A DNA stretch of 8,471 nt from DAIOXA01 sp050949165. GTDB lineage: Bacteria > Bacillota > Proteinivoracia > UBA4975. Within the stretch, counting starts at the first letter, position 1. The number at the start of each line of letters is the position of its first letter. Below are positions 5,324-8,471 of the stretch, in pieces. The stretch spans positions 1-8,471 of the forward strand of contig JBMNFF010000005.1 in the NCBI GenBank assembly GCA_050949165.1, given 5' to 3'. The notes under the pieces were generated by a model. That model made no database searches. It was not told the DNA's origin and worked only from the letters and a program-made list of their open reading frames with translations. A program made the translations under genes and the position numbers.

Positions 5324-6691
5324 TTGCTTCGCAATCAAAGGGGATCAATCCTTGTCACTGTTATAGTTATTATGGTTTGTCTTGTTTTGTTGGGTACAGC
5401 CATGGCCAGTTTGAGTATCCATGACCAAAGGCAGGCCGCACGTCAACAGAAGAATGCCGAGGCAATGTATATTGCCCGGGGCGGCGCCGAAGCCGTGGCC
5501 GCTTACCTGTTGCATAACCCCGAAGCAGCTCCCGAGTTGTTGAGCAGAGGGCAAGACGAAGTAATATTGCCCAATGGGGCAAGGTTTGTGGTGGAAGTCA
5601 CAGAGGATGAGGATGGAAAAATATATGTCAGTTCAACCGGTTATTCCGGGGAGCATTCCGAAAGGCTGACTTTTTCCCTGGAACCCAAGCCGGAATTGGT
5701 TTACCCCAGTCCCGATTCCCAATTCTATTTCCCGGTCTTTGATATGGCTATCTTTGCCGAAGGCAGTATTGAGCTGGGCAACTCGGCTGAAGTAATTGGC
5801 GACATCGGGACCCATTCGGTAAAAGATAAAGATGTCTACCTCAGCAACGCCGCCAAAGTGAAGAAAAAGAACGGAATGTATGGCAATGTCAAAGTGGGGA
5901 TAGGCGGAAATCCCAACAAAGTAGCCCACCTGAAGAATGCAGCCTATGTTGAGGGCATCATCACCAACTTAGATGAAGAACGCCACTATCCGCTACCTAT
6001 TTTTCCCGAGTTTCCAAATTTGCCCTCTCGCGGCAACTTAACTGCCAGCACTTCTACTGCAACCATCTCTGAAAGCGGATCCTATAACAAGATCACCGTG
6101 ACCAACTCCGGCAAGCTCATCATCAATGCTCCTTCTGGCGAAACCATAAGAATCCGGGCCAAGAGCTTGGAGCTAAACAATAGTTCCGAGGTAATTATCA
6201 ACGGCGACGGCAAGGTAGTCCTTTATATCGAGAATGATTTCGAGTTCAGCAACAGCAGCACCTTCAACAAATCCGGCAGCCCGGACAAAGCTCTCTTGTA
6301 TTACGCCGGCGCCAGCAATAAACTCAAGCTGCGCAACAGCACCATTTTCAATGGTTCCATTTACGCAAAGACAGCCGACATCGACTTGGCCAACGGCGGT
6401 GAAGTATGGGGCAGCATCTTCACCGGCGGTGTGGACGTCAAGTTGTCCAATGCCAGTAAAGCCGTTGTCCAGGTTATCTATGCTCCCAACGCCCTGGTGA
6501 CCGTGCACAATTCCGCCCATGTCCTCGGAGCTATTGTCTGCAAGCAATATGAATCTAAAAACTACAGCGTTGTGGAATATGCTCCAGATATAACGGGCAT
6601 TTGGGACCTGATTCCGGATATTGATTTCGAAAAGGAAGACCCTGAGCCCATTGAGATAATTAAATATATCAAGGGTTCCTGGTCTAATTAA
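5324..6691 (+). CDS. PilX/GspK-like minor pilin with a repetitive beta-helix-like body
   Basis: A 455-residue protein from TTG 5324. The N-terminus MLRNQRGSILVTVIVIMVCL is a prepilin-like leader and membrane helix of the PilX_N type. The position equivalent to Glu+5 is Thr, as in GspK/PilX proteins, which lack the Glu that pairs with a neighbouring subunit and which cap fibre tips. After a helical neck (QRQAARQQKNAEAMYIARGG, about 36-55) comes a long body rich in short beta-strands with a recurring [LVF]-x-N-[SAG] motif at Asn 153, 175, 205, 261, 286, 310, 338, 357, 376 and 396. The spacing (19-30 residues, one gap of 56) is consistent with rungs of a beta-solenoid. Such bodies occur in clostridial pilus proteins with DUF7305-type or polymer-forming domains (family assignment from memory). 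Likely role: tip or initiation subunit, possibly adhesive. No frameshift is visible. Confidence 0.82.
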   Translation: MLRNQRGSILVTVIVIMVCLVLLGTAMASLSIHDQRQAARQQKNAEAMYIARGGAEAVAAYLLHNPEAAPELLSRGQDEVILPNGARFVVEVTEDEDGKIYVSSTGYSGEHSERLTFSLEPKPELVYPSPDSQFYFPVFDMAIFAEGSIELGNSAEVIGDIGTHSVKDKDVYLSNAAKVKKKNGMYGNVKVGIGGNPNKVAHLKNAAYVEGIITNLDEERHYPLPIFPEFPNLPSRGNLTASTSTATISESGSYNKITVTNSGKLIINAPSGETIRIRAKSLELNNSSEVIINGDGKVVLYIENDFEFSNSSTFNKSGSPDKALLYYAGASNKLKLRNSTIFNGSIYAKTADIDLANGGEVWGSIFTGGVDVKLSNASKAVVQVIYAPNALVTVHNSAHVLGAIVCKQYESKNYSVVEYAPDITGIWDLIPDIDFEKEDPEPIEIIKYIKGSWSN

Positions 6692-6712
6692 CCTGTCGGG
6701 GGGTGCGCACTG

Positions 6713-7078
6713 TTGAAACATCTTAGGAGACAGTCCGGCTATACCCTTATTGAGGTCATGGCTGCTTCGCTGATTTTAGTCATCGGCATTTTGGCAGTCA
6801 GTGGGATATTGATGCGCGGCTACAAGGCAATGACCACAGCAGAGACCAGAAGTGATGCCCTCCACTCTACCCAGAAGGATATTGAAGCGGTAATTCAAAG
6901 AGAAGATCCCGATGCCGAAGTCATTGTGGACGAGGTATATCCCTACTATATGCAATTCGACAATTTTGGCATTCAAGTCAGGGGCAGGCTGATTACCGTC
7001 AAGAAGATTGCCCCGGGATTGCCCGAAGGACAAGTTATTTACTTGACTTTCGTCCCCGATGAAGGCGTAGATGATTGA
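6713..7078 (+). CDS. PilV-like minor prepilin
   Basis: A 121-residue class III prepilin from TTG 6713. The leader MKHLRRQSG is followed by YTLIEVMAASLILVIGILAV: cleavage after Gly9, Tyr at +1, Glu at +5 and a 20-residue hydrophobic helix. The IEVMAASLILVIGI pattern is typical of PilV/PulI-type minor pilins. The small remaining domain is acidic with QREDPDAEVIVDEVYPYYM and a beta-rich C-terminus. GGGGGG (6698-6703) lies 9 nt before TTG; no ATG is available before the leader. The stop TGA 7076-7078 overlaps the ATG of the next gene. Presumably it joins its two neighbours in a priming complex for pilus assembly; the exact homologue (PilV or PilI/GspI) is not resolved. Confidence 0.85.
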   Translation: MKHLRRQSGYTLIEVMAASLILVIGILAVSGILMRGYKAMTTAETRSDALHSTQKDIEAVIQREDPDAEVIVDEVYPYYMQFDNFGIQVRGRLITVKKIAPGLPEGQVIYLTFVPDEGVDD

Positions 7079-7614
7079 TGGCAATGCTTCGCAACCAACA
7101 CGGGTTTACTTTAATTGAACTGCTGGCAGTGCTGGTCATCTTCATGCTCTTAATTTTTTCAGTATCCTTTGTGTTCATCACCGCTCAGAGGCTTTATGTT
7201 GCCGGCTCTCAGCAATCCGGTTTGCATAACGACCTTCGCCTGACGGCGGAAAAAATCATCCGGGAATTGCGCTTTGCTTATTATCTTGAGATATTGGATG
7301 AGAGCGTTTGGGATATTGAGGCAATAGATACCAGCGAATACAGCTACATTTACCTGGATCGCAGTACCAATACCATAGTTCAGATCGATGATACGGGGAG
7401 CCATGCCCTGTCCAGCAATAGTATTACCGATGTATCCTTCGTTGGCAATGTCAGCACCGTGCTTTTCACCCTGCACGGGGAAAGCGGAGGGCAGGCCTAT
7501 TCGCTGGATTCTTCGGTCAGGTTGCTGAACTACAGGTGCAACTTTCACAATCCCGATAATCCCATTGCCCTGCGCTATAGTCTGGACCCAGATTTCCTTA
7601 TTCCCGGATCATGA
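7078..7614 (+). CDS. PilW/PulJ-like minor prepilin
   Basis: A 178-residue prepilin from ATG 7078, which shares its A with the upstream stop (TGATG), so translation is coupled. The leader MAMLRNQHG precedes FTLIELLAVLVIFMLLIFSV, with Phe +1 and Glu +5. ATG 7084 is an alternative start giving MLRNQHG, closely matching the leader of the PilX-like gene; GAAGG at 7061-7065 favours 7078 slightly. Downstream, GLHNDLRLTAEKIIRELRFA matches the helical segment after the membrane helix that is typical of PilW/PulJ/ComGF-type subunits. The remainder is beta-rich (YIYLDRSTNTIVQ, VLFTLHGESGG) and contains one Cys. It is the last gene of the operon and directly precedes the terminator. Probable function: core minor pilin that pairs with the PilV- and PilX-like proteins. 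Confidence 0.85.
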   Translation: MAMLRNQHGFTLIELLAVLVIFMLLIFSVSFVFITAQRLYVAGSQQSGLHNDLRLTAEKIIRELRFAYYLEILDESVWDIEAIDTSEYSYIYLDRSTNTIVQIDDTGSHALSSNSITDVSFVGNVSTVLFTLHGESGGQAYSLDSSVRLLNYRCNFHNPDNPIALRYSLDPDFLIPGS

Positions 7615-7616
7615 TT

Positions 7617-7646
7617 TAAGCTAAGCGTAAGCTTAGCTTATTTTTT
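7617..7646 (+). terminator. Intrinsic terminator of the pilus operon
   Basis: TAAGCTAAGC (7617-7626), loop GTAA, and GCTTAGCTTA (7631-7640) form a perfect 10-bp stem directly followed by six T residues (7641-7646). It starts 3 nt after the last minor pilin stop. This is a canonical Rho-independent terminator. Confidence 0.92.
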
Positions 7647-7683
7647 GGCGCGATTTCTGATTCTATAAGGGTTGTTGCCAATC

Positions 7684-7712
7684 GGGGGTGAGCAATGTGC
7701 TTGCCCCCTTTT
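7684..7712 (+). terminator. Second G/C-rich hairpin with T-tract upstream of the transporter promoter
   Basis: As RNA, GGGGGTGAGCA (7684-7694) pairs with TGCTTGCCCCC (7698-7708) over 11 bp with two G-U wobbles and a 3-nt loop; TTTT follows (7709-7712). The wobbles favour folding of the + strand transcript, consistent with a back-up terminator. The 3' arm also covers the likely -35 region of the next gene, so an operator role cannot be excluded. Confidence 0.55.
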
Positions 7713-7731
7713 CCAGCTACTGTGGTATAAT
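7701..7731 (+). promoter_or_regulatory. Putative sigma70-type promoter of the EamA transporter
   Basis: A consensus -10 TATAAT lies at 7726-7731, preceded by TGG (7723-7725), an extended -10 element. A weak -35 TTGCCC at 7701-7706 has a 19-bp spacer, slightly long. Transcription would begin near 7738, giving a leader of about 23 nt that includes the binding site GGGGGAGGT (7747-7755). Confidence 0.65.
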
Positions 7732-7760
7732 CAGGGGGAAATTGTCGGGGGAGGTAGACC

Positions 7761-8471
7761 ATGAAGCGCAGACATTGGCAGGGCCACGCTGTCCTGATAG
7801 CCGTTACCTTAATTTGGGGAACCACCTTTGCAGTAACCAAGTCCTCCTTGGATCATGTGCCGCCGCTGTACTTCCTGGCCTGGCGGTTCAGCATCGCCGC
7901 TGCAGTCTTGGCGGCCCTGAATTTTCGGGCCTTGCCCTCCGTCACCTGGGAAGAGCTCCTGGGCGGCCTGGTCATGGGCATGACCCTGACGGTGGGCTAC
8001 ATAACCCAGACGGTGGGCATGGTTTATTCCTCCGCCGCCAAGGCAGGGTTCATCACGGGGCTGGCCGTGGTATTGGTACCCCTGGTAGGTGCAATCTTCT
8101 TCCGGCGACGCCCTGGTTTTTTTGTGTACATAGCCGCAGCCGTGGCTGCCGTCGGCCTGGCCCTTCTTACCCTGGACCCCAGCGAGGGGTGGAGCATCGG
8201 CCTGGGGGAGATCTACCTCCTCACCTGCGCCGTGGCTTTTGCCTTCAACATCCTGTGTCTGGGGTATTTCGCCCCCCGCTGCCGGGTGGGTGTGCTTACA
8301 ACCTTGCAGATCGCAGTCATTGCCGTCGTATGCTGGCTTGCCACCTCGATTCTGGAGACACCCGTTCCCCTTTCGGGGCAGATGTGGCTGAGCTTGCTGT
8401 ACTTGGCTGTGGTGGCCACTGTAATCACCTTCAGCGGCCAGGTCTGGGGGCAACGCCTGGTCAGTCCCGAG
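7761..8471 (+). CDS. EamA/DMT-family membrane transporter (5' part, runs off the window)
   Basis: The first 237 residues of a drug/metabolite transporter (DMT superfamily, EamA family; RhaT/YdcZ-like exporters). The frame is open from ATG 7761 to the window end. Visible marks: LIWGTTFAVTKSSL in helix 1 (about 10-28), a PPLYFLAWRF segment entering helix 2, SSAAKAGFITGLAVVLVPLV in helix 4 (about 95-114), then GLALLTL, and a second repeat starting at GEIYLLTCAVAFAFNIL (about 149-165). About eight of the usual ten helices are present, so roughly 60 residues are missing. GGAGG at 7750-7754 lies 6 nt upstream. The substrate cannot be inferred; family members export amino acids, metabolites or drugs. 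Its own promoter and the upstream terminators make it independent of the pilus operon. Confidence 0.92.
   Translation, partial: MKRRHWQGHAVLIAVTLIWGTTFAVTKSSLDHVPPLYFLAWRFSIAAAVLAALNFRALPSVTWEELLGGLVMGMTLTVGYITQTVGMVYSSAAKAGFITGLAVVLVPLVGAIFFRRRPGFFVYIAAAVAAVGLALLTLDPSEGWSIGLGEIYLLTCAVAFAFNILCLGYFAPRCRVGVLTTLQIAVIAVVCWLATSILETPVPLSGQMWLSLLYLAVVATVITFSGQVWGQRLVSPE

Noticed and set aside
7809..8453. Minus-strand open frame of about 214 codons opposite the transporter
   Set aside because: The + strand frame encodes a clear EamA protein with membrane helices; the minus frame is low-complexity Gly/Gln/His-rich and has no family features.

Overview
The window holds most of a type IV pilus (T4P) assembly and pilin operon on the + strand, followed by a terminator and the start of an unrelated membrane transporter gene. 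The organism is probably a Gram-positive, Clostridia-like bacterium of moderately high GC. The evidence is strong purine-rich ribosome binding sites, frequent TTG/GTG starts, tight gene overlaps, the pilT-pilC-pilin-pilM-pilN-pilO-pilD-minor pilin order, and the absence of pilP/pilQ outer-membrane secretin genes after pilO (absence seen, lineage inferred). A more exact placement is not possible from the sequence alone.

Layout: the 3' end of the retraction ATPase gene pilT (1-337); the inner-membrane platform gene pilC (365-1577); a 138-nt leader with a small hairpin and several GGAGG motifs; the probable major pilin (1716-2196), followed by a 14-bp perfect hairpin; pilM, pilN and pilO (2288-4485), encoding the cytoplasmic/inner-membrane alignment complex; the prepilin peptidase pilD (4487-5245), followed by a second long inverted repeat; then three minor-pilin genes: a PilX/GspK-like protein with a large repetitive beta-helix-like body (5324-6691), a PilV-like prepilin (6713-7078) and a PilW/PulJ-like prepilin (7078-7614). 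A strong intrinsic terminator (7617-7646) closes the operon. A sigma70-type promoter then drives an EamA/DMT-family transporter (7761 to the window edge).

How they work together: PilD cleaves and methylates the prepilins. PilC, powered by the motor ATPases (PilT here, PilB presumably upstream), moves pilins in and out of the membrane. PilM-PilN-PilO couple the cytoplasmic motor to the assembly site. The minor pilins prime the fibre and probably cap its tip.

The most notable feature is that three consecutive genes (pilC, the pilin, pilM) each appear to carry exactly one extra base relative to an intact reading frame: near codon 2, near codons 3-5 and near codon 79. All other genes are clean. 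In each case removing one base restores a textbook protein with a good ribosome binding site. This could be assembly or sequencing error, genuine mutation of the pilus locus, or less likely +1 recoding; the sequence alone cannot decide. The second notable feature is the tenfold Asn-centred repeat of the PilX-like protein, a candidate pilus-tip adhesin or scaffold.
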